Positions 1 to 8,044 of a stretch of 38,668 nt of DNA are shown piece by piece (within the stretch, counting starts at the first letter, position 1; each line of letters begins with the position of its first letter). The position numbers were made by a program, and so were the translations under genes. Source of the stretch: Coriobacteriales bacterium (GTDB lineage: Bacteria > Actinomycetota > Coriobacteriia > Coriobacteriales > Atopobiaceae); NCBI GenBank assembly GCA_030529665.1, contig JAUMWL010000006.1:1-38668 (forward strand), given 5' to 3'. Under the pieces are notes generated by a model. The model searched no databases, was not told the DNA's origin, and worked only from the letters and a program-made list of their open reading frames with translations.

Positions 1-973
1 TGTTGTGATACTTTATGCTCTCGTTGACTCGTGTGCCCATCCATTTGTCGGAGTCTTTGAACCCAGCTATGTTTGAGAAGGAACTGAACAGCTCATACAT
101 GATTTCGTCAAAGCCTTTAATGGGAACCAGTCGGCCATTCTTCTGTTTTCGAAGCAGCTTGAGTATCCGGTCGTCAACGTTCTCTTCACTTTCATCGAGC
201 GTGCACCAGTATATGGTCCCAAGGTCCATCTTGGTAAGCAGACTCATGAGCGTATGGTCGCCACCGGCATAGCCAATCACGATGGGAGTGACGCCGCTCA
301 GAGCGTTCTTTAGGGCTCGCTCCCAGCGTTCGTCGAGTTTGTCCATCTCTTCCTTACGGTTTTGTGGATGAAGCAGCAAGTCTCGATGAACCTTGGCGAT
401 GATGGTTCGCCCCTTGTTTTCGACTGACTCCATAAAAGGAGCAAGGCTCTCGTGGCCAACGACGAGTGGATGCTTCGCGTTGTAAAGCGAGAGCGTGTCT
501 TCCACGAGCGAGTCGAAGTTGGTGGTAATGACCAGGCGATTCTTGGTCTCGTTAAGAAGGATTGCCAGAGCGTGATAACCATAGCTTGCCCTTGCGCGCT
601 CCATGAGTCCTTGCAAGAACGAATATGCCTGAACGGGCATTCCCGCAAACCTTAAATCGTAGAACTTGAAGTAGTCCTCGCTCTTGACCTCGTATTCTTT
701 GGAAAAGAGGGGCTTGACGTCCTCCTCGTAGTTCCAGTCAACGTATTCGCTTGCGCAGTCCCTTATAAACCCCGGCGTTCTTCTTTCTTGTTCGAGTAGG
801 TATTCGCGCCATTGCCGTATGAGTGTCGTGCCCAGCGGTATGCCCGAGGACACGGATGCCCCGGCACCGAGGATGAAGCAATAGCGAATTCCTGCGTCGT
901 ATCCCTCTCGTACCTGCCGTACGAATCGCGAGGACATCATCATGAGGGGATGGCTGCTCTCCGTCTCTGCCAT
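1..973 (-). CDS. SIR2-family protein, N-terminal part (runs off left edge)
   Basis: The complement is open for 324 codons from an ATG at 973 to the left edge with no stop, so the gene is partial. A Shine-Dalgarno GGGAG (complement of 980-984) lies six bases before the start. The protein has a sirtuin-type NAD-binding signature: GAGASVSSGIP at residues 36-46, TTNFD at 150-154 (Asn152 in the TxNxD position), a candidate catalytic His196 in KVHRDLL, and IGYAGGDH near 233-240. In the SIR2-like families used by phage-defence NADases the Asn and His are the catalytic pair. The Gly that usually follows the His in deacetylases is Arg here, which argues against a standard deacetylase. G+C is locally low (24 of 60 bases at 61-120), unlike the core genes. 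The C-terminal part is not visible, so the exact class (ThsA-like, DSR-like, other) cannot be told. Defence is inference. Confidence 0.82.
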   Translation of the reverse strand, partial: MAETESSHPLMMMSSRFVRQVREGYDAGIRYCFILGAGASVSSGIPLGTTLIRQWREYLLEQERRTPGFIRDCASEYVDWNYEEDVKPLFSKEYEVKSEDYFKFYDLRFAGMPVQAYSFLQGLMERARASYGYHALAILLNETKNRLVITTNFDSLVEDTLSLYNAKHPLVVGHESLAPFMESVENKGRTIIAKVHRDLLLHPQNRKEEMDKLDERWERALKNALSGVTPIVIGYAGGDHTLMSLLTKMDLGTIYWCTLDESEENVDDRILKLLRKQKNGRLVPIKGFDEIMYELFSSFSNIAGFKDSDKWMGTRVNESIKYHN

Positions 974-1068
974 GGCAAACTCCCGACTGTGTGGAAACCG
1001 TAACGCGCCTATACGCATGCGATGATAGCGCAAAAGCACCGAGCGATGGGGATACTCCCCCTTTGCTT

Positions 1069-1439
1069 AGGACGTACGAATGAACCGGATGGACCGCCTG
1101 ATACGGGAGAAACCGCGCGGGGGCGGCAGTTCCGCTCGCGCGAAACGCGGGCGCGTTTGCTGGAATCGGAACCTATGGCGTAGCGTTTGCTGGGATCGCA
1201 AGCTGTGGCAATCGGTTTGCTGAGATTGGGACCAGTGGCGCTTGTTTTGCTGGGATTCAAACCTGTGGCTCTGTTGTAGTGCCACAGCCCTCAATCCCGG
1301 CAAACGCCGCGCCACAGCTCCAAAAGCCAGCAAACCCAACGCCACAGGCCTCAATCCCGGCAAGTGTCTCCCCAAATTCCCGTCGTTTACGATATCAAAG
1401 GATCCCCACGGTGACGTAACGGCCTCGTTCGTACGTCCT
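1069..1439. repeat. 371-bp inverted-repeat element with seven 30-bp units
   Basis: This is most of the 543-bp gap between the divergent SIR2-like gene and rarA. Its ends are a perfect 12-bp inverted repeat, AGGACGTACGAA at 1069-1080 and its complement at 1428-1439. Inside are four direct units in strict 30-bp register (1151, 1181, 1211, 1241), a 10-bp gap, and three inverted units in 30-bp register (1281, 1311, 1341). Each unit reads GTTTGCTGG, nine variable bases, then CTGTGGC. There are no unique spacers as in CRISPR and no ORF that looks real. It could be a MITE-like element, a structured transcript or a protein-binding array. Confidence 0.8.
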
Positions 1440-1500
1440 GCCCGTTGCTCGGTTTCAATGTGTGGAAAGTTCGCAAAGGCATGCGTCGCTACGAACAATA

Positions 1501-1509
1501 TGGTACAAT
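1501..1509 (+). promoter_or_regulatory. Extended -10 promoter of rarA (leaderless)
   Basis: TGGTACAAT is a good extended -10 (TGN followed by TACAAT). No -35 hexamer is visible 16-18 bp upstream. The rarA ATG begins eight bases after the hexamer, where transcription would be expected to start, so the mRNA is probably leaderless. Confidence 0.6.
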
Positions 1510-1516
1510 TGTTCGC

Positions 1517-2857
1517 ATGGATACGTTATTCTCAAGCATAGAGCAAAACCTACGCAACCAAAACGCACCGCTCGCGGCTCGCATGCGTCCTCAGACGCTC
1601 GACGGGTACGTGGGGCAGCAGAAGGCAGTGGGCCCCAAGTCTTGGCTCAGGGTTGCCATCGAGCACGACGCCCTCTCGTCCATCATCCTGTATGGGCCGG
1701 CGGGCACGGGCAAGACCACGCTGGCGCGCATCATAGCCCACACCACGCACGCGGAGTTTGTGGAAGTCTCCGCGATTACCGGCACCGTTAAGGACCTCCG
1801 TCGCGAGATAGAGGCCGCCGACTCGCGCCTGCTGGCCATGGGTAGGCGCACCATCCTGTTTGTGGACGAGATTCATCGCTTTAACCGTTCGCAGCAAGAT
1901 GCGCTTCTGCATGCGGTGGAGAACCGCACGGTAATCCTCATTGGGGCCACGACCGAGAACCCCTATTTTGAGGTGAACTCCGCTCTCAACTCGCGCTCCA
2001 GGATAATAGAGCTCGTACCCCTTGGGGATGATGACATTCGCACGCTGGTTCGTCGGGCGCTCGAAAGCGACCAGGGTCTTCGTGGGGCTTTTGCGCTCCA
2101 AGATGACGCCTTGGACGAGATAGTCCTCATGGCTGGCGGGGATGCGCGCGCAGCACTTACCTCGCTGGAACTGGCAAGCCAGATGGCCCTGCCCACGGGC
2201 GCAGAGGCACAAGACGCACAGGCGCAGGCAGGTCCCGTGCCCATAACGCTCGAGCACGTTCGGGAGGCCAATCCGCGCCATGGCCTTGCCTACGACAAGA
2301 GCGGGGACATGCATTACGACATAATCTCCGCGTTCATAAAGTCCATGCGCGGTTCCGACCCAGACGCCGCACTCTATTGGCTTGCGCGCATGATCGACGC
2401 AGGGGAGGATCCCAAGTTTATAGCAAGGCGCATGATGATTGCTGCGTCTGAGGACGTGGGCAACGCCGATCCCCAGGCCTTGCTCGTGGCGGAGGCGGCC
2501 TTTCGCTCCGCTGAGGTCATTGGGTATCCGGAGTGCAGGATCAACCTTGCACAGGCAGCCATCTACCTCAGCCTCGCGCCAAAGAGCAACGCGGCGGAGG
2601 CTGGCATAGACGCCGCGCTGGCAGAGGTGCGCTCCGGTCCAAGGCGCGAGGTCCCCAACCACCTGAGGGATCGCCACAGGCCCGGCTCAAAGGATTACGG
2701 GGCGTATCTGTATCCGCATAACTATCCTGCGGGCTGGGTACAACAGCAATACCTTCCTGACGGGCTGGAGCGAGGCGCGTTCTATACGCCCGGTCCTCGC
2801 GGTTGGGAGGCATGGCGCGTGGACGCCACGGCGCGCGACCGCGCTGGCGAGGCATAG
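1517..2857 (+). CDS. rarA: Replication-associated recombination protein A (RarA/MgsA AAA+ ATPase)
   Basis: This is a 446-residue clamp-loader-like AAA+ ATPase that acts at stalled replication forks. The Walker A motif GPAGTGKT is at residues 60-67, and the Walker B segment ILFVDEIH has its Asp-Glu at 117-118. The sensor 1 region GATTENPYFEVNSAL is typical of the RarA/WRNIP1 family, and the C-terminal half matches the MgsA C-terminal domain in length and character. The ATG at 1517 is preferred over an in-frame upstream start at 1445: the family begins near this Met, and a -10 box sits directly in front of it. There is no Shine-Dalgarno, consistent with a leaderless message. It is divergent from the SIR2-like gene and followed by a 139-bp gap. 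Confidence 0.95.
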   Translation: MDTLFSSIEQNLRNQNAPLAARMRPQTLDGYVGQQKAVGPKSWLRVAIEHDALSSIILYGPAGTGKTTLARIIAHTTHAEFVEVSAITGTVKDLRREIEAADSRLLAMGRRTILFVDEIHRFNRSQQDALLHAVENRTVILIGATTENPYFEVNSALNSRSRIIELVPLGDDDIRTLVRRALESDQGLRGAFALQDDALDEIVLMAGGDARAALTSLELASQMALPTGAEAQDAQAQAGPVPITLEHVREANPRHGLAYDKSGDMHYDIISAFIKSMRGSDPDAALYWLARMIDAGEDPKFIARRMMIAASEDVGNADPQALLVAEAAFRSAEVIGYPECRINLAQAAIYLSLAPKSNAAEAGIDAALAEVRSGPRREVPNHLRDRHRPGSKDYGAYLYPHNYPAGWVQQQYLPDGLERGAFYTPGPRGWEAWRVDATARDRAGEA

Positions 2858-2949
2858 CGCAATGCCCGGAACACGCTTTTACCGGTTAAGGGCGTGCCGC
2901 ACGCGGGCAATACCGCAAAAGCTCCCAAGACATAGCGGACGCTTTACGT

Positions 2950-2955
2950 TATAGT
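2950..2955 (+). promoter_or_regulatory. Possible -10 box before the DUF948 gene
   Basis: TATAGT lies about 40 bases before the DUF948 start codon in the 139-bp gap after rarA. No convincing -35 is seen. It would drive the DUF948-rsbW-sigma operon. Confidence 0.35.
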
Positions 2956-2996
2956 GTCAGTAACATTATTCTTGTGAAGAAAGGCACGGATAAAAA

Positions 2997-3581
2997 ATGA
3001 ATGTCCTACGCATTGCGCTCGTGCTTCTTGCCGGAGTTGGAATCTGGGCGGTCGTTGAGCTTGCCCTCACAATACGGAAGGCGCGCGACACCGTAGACGA
3101 GCTTACCAAGCAGGTGTCGGACATAACCGCCAACGCAAACGAGACTATAGGCCAGGTGCAGCCCATCTTGCAAAAGGTGGATGGCATGGTCACCGACCTT
3201 GAGCCTGCCGTCAAGCAGGCCACGCCCCTTATGGAGAAGGCGACCACGGCCATGGACGTGGTTACGGTAGACCTTGCCTCGGTTAACGACATCCTTGTGG
3301 ATGTATCATCTGTTACGGACACTGCCACAAACGTGACCTCAACCGTATCTAAGGCGGCAAACAGCGCCGTGAGCGGCGTGGCCGGCGTGGTTGGCAAGTT
3401 CACCAGTGGCGGAAAGGGCAAGTCGCGCCACCACAAGCTTCCCAAGAAGTCTGCCTCCTCTGACGAGGTGGCCGCAGAGCCCACGCAGGACGAGGTCGCC
3501 GTACCTCAGACGGATGCGGCAGACGAGGCCCCGGAGCGCAAGTCTTACTACATATATGGGTCCGAAACCGAGGGTGAGTAG
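2997..3581 (+). CDS. DUF948 family membrane-anchored protein
   Basis: This 194-residue protein has a hydrophobic segment at about residues 4-24. A long helical, probably coiled-coil region follows (about 28-125), with Thr/Val-rich heptad-like spacing (KQVSDITANANETIGQVQPIL and similar). The Lys-rich then Asp/Glu-rich tail ends in a tyrosine motif, YYIYGSE. This layout is that of the DUF948 family of Gram-positive bacteria, whose members are often linked to general stress loci; the molecular role is unknown. The start has a GAAAGG-type ribosome site about 13 bases upstream. The stop is seven bases from the next start, so it is probably the first gene of the operon with the anti-sigma-like gene and the sigma factor. 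Confidence 0.75.
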   Translation: MNVLRIALVLLAGVGIWAVVELALTIRKARDTVDELTKQVSDITANANETIGQVQPILQKVDGMVTDLEPAVKQATPLMEKATTAMDVVTVDLASVNDILVDVSSVTDTATNVTSTVSKAANSAVSGVAGVVGKFTSGGKGKSRHHKLPKKSASSDEVAAEPTQDEVAVPQTDAADEAPERKSYYIYGSETEGE

Positions 3582-3587
3582 GTAAAC

Positions 3588-3971
3588 ATGGCAGACTCCG
3601 TTATTCGACTGAGCGTGCCGGCCGAGCCAGAGTATGCGCGGTCAGTTCGCATGATGGCGGCAAACCTCGCGGTTCTTTGTTCCATGAACGTTGACGAGGT
3701 GGAGGATGCGCGCATGGCGGCGGAGGAGGCGTTCGTGTATGCTTGCGCCACGCGCCCGCATGCCTGCGAGGTAACGTTTAACGTCTCTGCAGACTCGCTG
3801 AGCATGGTCTTCTTGCTTGGGGACGTGCTGCCCTCTGAGAACGAGGAAATAGCGGAGCAGATAAGCATGGCCGAACTGCTTCTCTCGGCAGTGAGCGATG
3901 AGTATCAAATACTACAGGATTCGTCGGAACTCCATGTTACCAAACTGGTAGGTGTGGTACATGACGCATAG
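3588..3971 (+). CDS. rsbW: RsbW/SpoIIAB-like anti-sigma factor with degraded ATP site
   Basis: This 127-residue protein lies immediately upstream of, and overlaps by 11 bases, a SigB-type sigma gene, which is the standard place for its anti-sigma factor. The central pattern DEVEDARMAAEEAFVYA lines up with the N-box region of RsbW/SpoIIAB kinases. The Mg-binding Asn of the N-box is Tyr here. The DxGxG (G1) motif is replaced by GDVLPS, and the GxG of the G2 box by SMAEL. It therefore keeps the length and probable fold of a GHKL anti-sigma factor but seems unable to bind ATP or phosphorylate an RsbV-type antagonist. Assignment rests on context and partial motif alignment. The sigma-binding role is inferred. 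Confidence 0.7.
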   Translation: MADSVIRLSVPAEPEYARSVRMMAANLAVLCSMNVDEVEDARMAAEEAFVYACATRPHACEVTFNVSADSLSMVFLLGDVLPSENEEIAEQISMAELLLSAVSDEYQILQDSSELHVTKLVGVVHDA

Positions 3972-4770
3972 CGCTGCCGCCGCAAAGACGCCGCGCCTCC
4001 GCACGCCTCGTGGAAAGAACGCATGGGACAAGTCCATAACCCGCGAGCTGTTCCGCAGGCTTAAGGAAGAGCACGATGAGGACGCCCGAAACCAGCTGGT
4101 GGTGAATCACCTCAACCTGGTGCGCTACCTTGCGTCGAAGTTCCTCAACAGGGGAGAGCAGCTGGAAGACCTCGTGCAAGTGGGTACCATTGGCCTCATA
4201 AAGGCCATTGACCGGTTTGATCCTAGTCGCGGGCTCGAGTTCACCACCTATGCGACGCCAACCATCATGGGCGAGATCAAGCGTCACTTTAGGGACAAGG
4301 GCTGGTCCGTGCGCGTTCCCAGGCGCTTGCAGGAGCTCTCCACCAAGGTGTCGCAGGCGACCGACGAGCTCACCTGCGAGCTGCACCGCTCACCTTCCGT
4401 GGCCGAGATTGCCGAGCGCGTGGGCGTGAGCGTGGACGAGGTGCTTGAGGCCATGGAGTCCTCCAGCGCGTACTCCTCAGTTCCGCTTGAGGGCGGTGGC
4501 GACGATGACGAGACGCCCTCTGTCCTAGACCAGTATGCATCGGAGGATGACGACCTCAACGCATCGGACGACCGCATGGTGTTGGAGGCCATAATCCAGG
4601 ACTTCTCGGGTAGGGAGAAGGATATCATTCGCATGCGCTTTGAGGAGGGCCTCACGCAGTCCGAGATCGCGGAGAAGATGGGCATCTCGCAGGTGCAGGT
4701 GTCGCGTCTCTTGCGTCGTACGCTCTCGCGCATTCACGACAAGATCGGCCCCGCAGGCGGGTCCATGTAA
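3961..4770 (+). CDS. sigB: RNA polymerase sigma factor, SigB/SigF/SigG type
   Basis: This is a 269-residue alternative sigma-70 factor. Region 2 carries DLVQVGTIGLIKAIDRFD and FTTYATPTIMGEIKRHFRD (about residues 70-112), the hallmark of the SigB/F/G group. Region 3 follows (SPSVAEIAERVGVS), then an acidic linker, then a region 4 helix-turn-helix (TQSEIAEKMGISQVQVSR) near the end. The ATG at 3961 has AGGTG six bases upstream, inside the end of the anti-sigma gene, and is preferred to a GTG at 3952. Overlap with the anti-sigma-like gene implies translational coupling. It is probably a general stress sigma factor; which stress cannot be read from sequence. Confidence 0.92.
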   Translation: MTHSAAAAKTPRLRTPRGKNAWDKSITRELFRRLKEEHDEDARNQLVVNHLNLVRYLASKFLNRGEQLEDLVQVGTIGLIKAIDRFDPSRGLEFTTYATPTIMGEIKRHFRDKGWSVRVPRRLQELSTKVSQATDELTCELHRSPSVAEIAERVGVSVDEVLEAMESSSAYSSVPLEGGGDDDETPSVLDQYASEDDDLNASDDRMVLEAIIQDFSGREKDIIRMRFEEGLTQSEIAEKMGISQVQVSRLLRRTLSRIHDKIGPAGGSM

Positions 4771-4777
4771 ATCAAAG

Positions 4778-4810
4778 GTGGAACACCGTTTCTTGGAAAC
4801 GGTGTTCCAC
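4778..4810 (+). terminator. 15-bp perfect hairpin after the sigma gene
   Basis: GTGGAACACCGTTTC (4778-4792) pairs perfectly with 4796-4810 around a TTG loop, followed by a loose T-rich run (TGTCTTTGTG). It is probably the terminator of the sigma operon. Its sequence is closely related to the hairpins at 7555-7602 and 11645-11677. Confidence 0.75.
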
Positions 4811-4843
4811 TGTCTTTGTGAGCATCGCCTTTTTTGGCAATAC

Positions 4844-4852
4844 TGCTACAAT
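4844..4852 (+). promoter_or_regulatory. Extended -10 promoter of alaS
   Basis: TGCTACAAT is an extended -10 of the same form as those before rarA, aroK and efp. It leaves a leader of about 30 bases before alaS. No -35 is recognisable. Confidence 0.55.
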
Positions 4853-4888
4853 ATGCCAGTTCTTACGTTTCGAAACACGAGGTGAGGC

Positions 4889-7549
4889 ATGAGCGCCGAC
4901 ATTAAGTACCTGACTACCGCGCAAATTCGCGAGGACTTCTTGGAGTTCTTCCAGAGCAAGGGATGCAAGCGGTATCCCTCTTCCTCGCTCATTCCCGACG
5001 ACCCCTCCCTGCTTCTTGCCAACGCAGGTATGAACCAGTTTAAGGAGTATTACCAGGGTCTAAAGACCATGCATGAGGTTGGTGCCTGCTCCTGCCAAAA
5101 GTGCCTGCGCACCAACGACATCGACAACATTGGCGACTCCCGTCACCTCTCGTTCTTTGAGATGCTGGGCAACTTTGCCTTTGGCGGGTTCTCCAAGGAG
5201 CAGGCCATCGCTGCGGCCATAGAGTTCTGCACGGCGCCCGAGCATCTGGGTCTTCCCATGGATCGCCTTTACTTTACCGTGTTCACCGACGACGACGAGT
5301 CCATCGAGCTGTGGCAGAAGTATGGTGCCGACGGCACTCACATAAACCGCTTGGGCGAGGAGGACAACTTCTGGGCGGCCGGCCCCACCGGTCCTTGCGG
5401 CCCCTGCTCCGAGATCTACTTCGACCAGGGCGAGGAGTTTGGCTGCGGAAGTCCCGACTGCGCCCCCGGTTGCGACTGCGACCGTTACCTTGAGTTCTGG
5501 AACCTTGTGTTCACCCAGTACGACCGCCAGGAGGACGGCTCCATGCCCGACCTCCCGCACAAGAACATCGACACCGGCATGGGTCTGGAGCGCATCGCGG
5601 CCATCATGCAGGGCCAGCACTCCAACTACGAGGGCGACGTCCTGCGTAGCCTCCTTGCCGTGGGCGAGAAGCTCAGCGGCAAGACCTACGGTGGCACGGC
5701 GGGTGGCGCCGATCGCAGCCTGCGCATCATTGCCGACCACTCCCGCGCTGTGACCTTTATGATTGGCGACGGCATCCTGCCCTCCAACGAGGGACGTGGC
5801 TACATCCTTCGCCGCCTCCTGCGTCGTGCCGTCTATCACGGACGCCTCCTGGGCATCGATGGCGCGTTCCTCACCAAGTACGCGGCGGAGGTGCGCTCCA
5901 TCATGGGCGACGTGTATCCCGCACTGGTGGACAACGCCGCGCTTATAGACGGCATCATAGCGGCGGAGGAGGAGCGCTTTAACGCTACGCTCGACAAGGG
6001 CGAGGCGCTTCTAGACGCAGAGCTAAAGAAGCTTGAGGAGGGTAAGGACCTCCCGGGTGAGGTTGCCTTCACCCTGCACGACACCTATGGCTTCCCCATC
6101 GACCTCACGCGCGAGATCTGCGAGGTGCGCGGTCACAAAATTGCGATGGATGCCTTCGACGCCGCCATGGCGGACCAGCGCGAGCGTGCGCGTGCCGCTG
6201 CCAACCGTGACGCCTGGGGCAAGTTCAACAACGTTTGGACGGCGCTGTCCGACGAGCTCGTCGCCACCGAGTTCTGCGGATACGACGCCGACCAGGTGCA
6301 AGGTGCAACGGTGCTTGCCATCGTGCTTGAGGGCGAGTCGGTTGCCCAGGCCCAGGCGGGCCAAACGGTGGAGGTCGTGCTCGACCGCACGCCGTTCTAT
6401 GCCGAGATGGGCGGCCAGGTGGGCGACACCGGCTTCTTGGGCGGCAACGGCGCAGGGGTTAGGGTAACCGACACCAAGCATCGCGAGGGCGACCTCTATG
6501 CCCATGTTGGCGAGGTGCAGGAAGGCGCCCTGTACGTGGGACAGACGGTGGATGCCGTCATCGACCACGGTCGTCGCGAGCTGATCCGGCGCAACCACAC
6601 CGCAACGCATCTTCTTGACGCCGCACTCAAGCTGGTGCTGGGAGAGCACGTGAGCCAGGCGGGCTCCATGGTCTCGGCCGAGCGCCTGCGCTTTGACTTT
6701 ACCCACTTTGAGGCGCTCACAAAAGAGGAGCTGGAGCGTATTGAGGGGCTTGTGAACGCAGAGGTGTTTGCGGCGGAGCCCATCGTCACCAAGGTCATGG
6801 GCATCGAGGAGGCCAAGGCCTCGGGTGCCGTGGCGCTCTTTGGCGAGAAGTACGGCGACGTGGTGCGCGTGGTCTCTACGGGAGACTCAAGCGAGCCGTT
6901 TAGCCGTGAGCTCTGCGGCGGAACGCATGCGCGCAACACGGCAGAGATAGGCATGTTCAAGATCGTCTCGGAAGGGTCGGTTGGCGCCAACGCCCGACGC
7001 ATCGAGGCAGTCACCTCGGCTGGTGCCATTGCGTATGTGGACGAGCGCCTGGCCTTGCTGGACACCGTCGCCGCAGGCCTGAAGTGCCGTCCCGCCGACC
7101 TGGCGTTGCGCGTAGAGCAGGTTCAGCGCGAGGCACGAGACGTCCAGAAGAAACTCCAGGCAGCCTTGGCCGGCGGTTCTTCCAACAAGCTGGCCGATGC
7201 CGTGGCAGGCGCAATGGACATGGACGGATACAAGTTCGTTGCCGCGCGTCTGGACGGCGTGAGTGGCAAGGAGCTACGAAACGCATGGGATACCGTGCGC
7301 GACAAGCTTGGCATGGCGTGCGCCTGCGTCCTCGCCTCGGTGGGGGAGGACGGAAAGGTGGCCCTTCTTGCCGCCGGTACCGACCCTGCGGTGGAGGCAG
7401 GATTTGCGGCCGGCGACGTCATTCGTCAGATAGCGCCTTTGGTGGGAGGCCGTGGAGGCGGAAGGCCCACCATGGCCCAGGCCGGTGGCCGCGACGCGGC
7501 GGCCGTGGACGACGCGCTCAACAAGGCGAAGGAGCTTTTGGGAGCCTAG
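4889..7549 (+). CDS. alaS: Alanine-tRNA ligase
   Basis: This is an 886-residue cytosolic alanyl-tRNA synthetase of normal length. The N-terminal class II catalytic domain begins with the family's typical start (TTAQIREDFLEFFQSKGC) and includes TGMGLERIAAIMQG. The editing domain carries the zinc ligands NHTATH (about 568-573) and CGGTH (about 676-680). The C-terminal DHHA1-type domain ends with the glycine-rich GGRGGGRPTMAQAGG. It charges tRNA-Ala and hydrolyses mischarged Ser- and Gly-tRNA-Ala. The ATG has GAGGTGAGG upstream. It is followed by a hairpin and then ruvX, the usual alaS-ruvX-mltG order of Gram-positive bacteria. Confidence 0.98.
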   Translation: MSADIKYLTTAQIREDFLEFFQSKGCKRYPSSSLIPDDPSLLLANAGMNQFKEYYQGLKTMHEVGACSCQKCLRTNDIDNIGDSRHLSFFEMLGNFAFGGFSKEQAIAAAIEFCTAPEHLGLPMDRLYFTVFTDDDESIELWQKYGADGTHINRLGEEDNFWAAGPTGPCGPCSEIYFDQGEEFGCGSPDCAPGCDCDRYLEFWNLVFTQYDRQEDGSMPDLPHKNIDTGMGLERIAAIMQGQHSNYEGDVLRSLLAVGEKLSGKTYGGTAGGADRSLRIIADHSRAVTFMIGDGILPSNEGRGYILRRLLRRAVYHGRLLGIDGAFLTKYAAEVRSIMGDVYPALVDNAALIDGIIAAEEERFNATLDKGEALLDAELKKLEEGKDLPGEVAFTLHDTYGFPIDLTREICEVRGHKIAMDAFDAAMADQRERARAAANRDAWGKFNNVWTALSDELVATEFCGYDADQVQGATVLAIVLEGESVAQAQAGQTVEVVLDRTPFYAEMGGQVGDTGFLGGNGAGVRVTDTKHREGDLYAHVGEVQEGALYVGQTVDAVIDHGRRELIRRNHTATHLLDAALKLVLGEHVSQAGSMVSAERLRFDFTHFEALTKEELERIEGLVNAEVFAAEPIVTKVMGIEEAKASGAVALFGEKYGDVVRVVSTGDSSEPFSRELCGGTHARNTAEIGMFKIVSEGSVGANARRIEAVTSAGAIAYVDERLALLDTVAAGLKCRPADLALRVEQVQREARDVQKKLQAALAGGSSNKLADAVAGAMDMDGYKFVAARLDGVSGKELRNAWDTVRDKLGMACACVLASVGEDGKVALLAAGTDPAVEAGFAAGDVIRQIAPLVGGRGGGRPTMAQAGGRDAAAVDDALNKAKELLGA

Positions 7550-7554
7550 CCAGC

Positions 7555-7602
7555 GTTGCGGGTGGCACACCTGTTTTTGGGAAACGGTGTGCCACCCGCA
7601 AC
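7555..7602 (+). terminator. Long hairpin between alaS and ruvX
   Basis: GTTGCGGGTGGCACACC (7555-7571) pairs perfectly with 7586-7602. The stem continues for four more pairs after one bulged T, around a TTGGG loop. No T-run follows: the ruvX ribosome site starts a few bases later. It may attenuate transcription or stabilise RNA ends rather than end transcription. It shares the GGTGG-ACACC/GTTT-TTGG core with the hairpin at 4778. Confidence 0.65.
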
Positions 7603-7620
7603 ATGGTTGAAGGGACTTGT

Positions 7621-8034
7621 ATGCGGGTTCTTGCCTTAGACATTGGCGATGTGCGTACGGGAATAGCGGCAAGCGACGCTACGGGTACGGTTGCCTCGCC
7701 GGTGCGCGTGTTGCCAACCCCCGAGGTCGTGGGCAACGCTCGCACCTGGCGCATGCTGCTAGAGGACTACGAGCCAGAGCTCCTGGTATGCGGTTTGCCC
7801 ATGACAATGGCGGGCGAAGTGGGGCCTCAGGCACAGCACGTAAAAGAAATCGCAAGCAAAATCTCCCTTTCTTGCGGTATTCCTTTGGAATTTGTGGACG
7901 AAAGGCTGTCTTCTGCAGAAGCTAAGCGTATTCTACGAAGGCAAGGCATGAACGAAAAGCGTATGCGAGGCAAAGTCGACATGATTGCTGCCTCGCTGTT
8001 CTTGCAAACGTGGCTCGATGCCAACACGAATTGA
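7621..8034 (+). CDS. ruvX: RuvX/YqgF family pre-16S rRNA nuclease
   Basis: This 137-residue RNase H-like protein has DIGDVRTGIAASD near the N-terminus, with the catalytic Asp and the family's Arg-Thr-Gly. It also carries GLPMTMAGEVGPQA, FVDERLSSAEA and a C-terminal KVDMIAASLFLQTWLD with the last acidic residue. Family members process the 5' end of 16S rRNA and have been proposed as alternative Holliday junction resolvases. The ATG at 7621 follows GAAGGGA at good spacing; an in-frame ATG at 7603 is possible but has no ribosome site. It ends 10 bases before mltG. Confidence 0.93.
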   Translation: MRVLALDIGDVRTGIAASDATGTVASPVRVLPTPEVVGNARTWRMLLEDYEPELLVCGLPMTMAGEVGPQAQHVKEIASKISLSCGIPLEFVDERLSSAEAKRILRRQGMNEKRMRGKVDMIAASLFLQTWLDANTN

Positions 8035-8044
8035 AAGGTCACCT

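Noticed and set aside
310..648. 112-codon minus-strand frame starting MRECPFRH
   Set aside because: It overlaps the SIR2-like frame in another register; the SIR2 motifs run through this stretch without interruption.
1151..1370. CRISPR array
   Set aside because: Units are tandem with no unique spacers, orientation flips midway, centres vary within the repeat, and no cas gene is nearby.
1067..1541. Short frames through the 1069-1439 element
   Set aside because: Their repeated peptide words only reflect the 30-bp repeats, and there is no ribosome site or promoter for them.
1550..2677. 375-codon minus-strand open frame within rarA
   Set aside because: Shadow of rarA, whose AAA+ motifs are complete.
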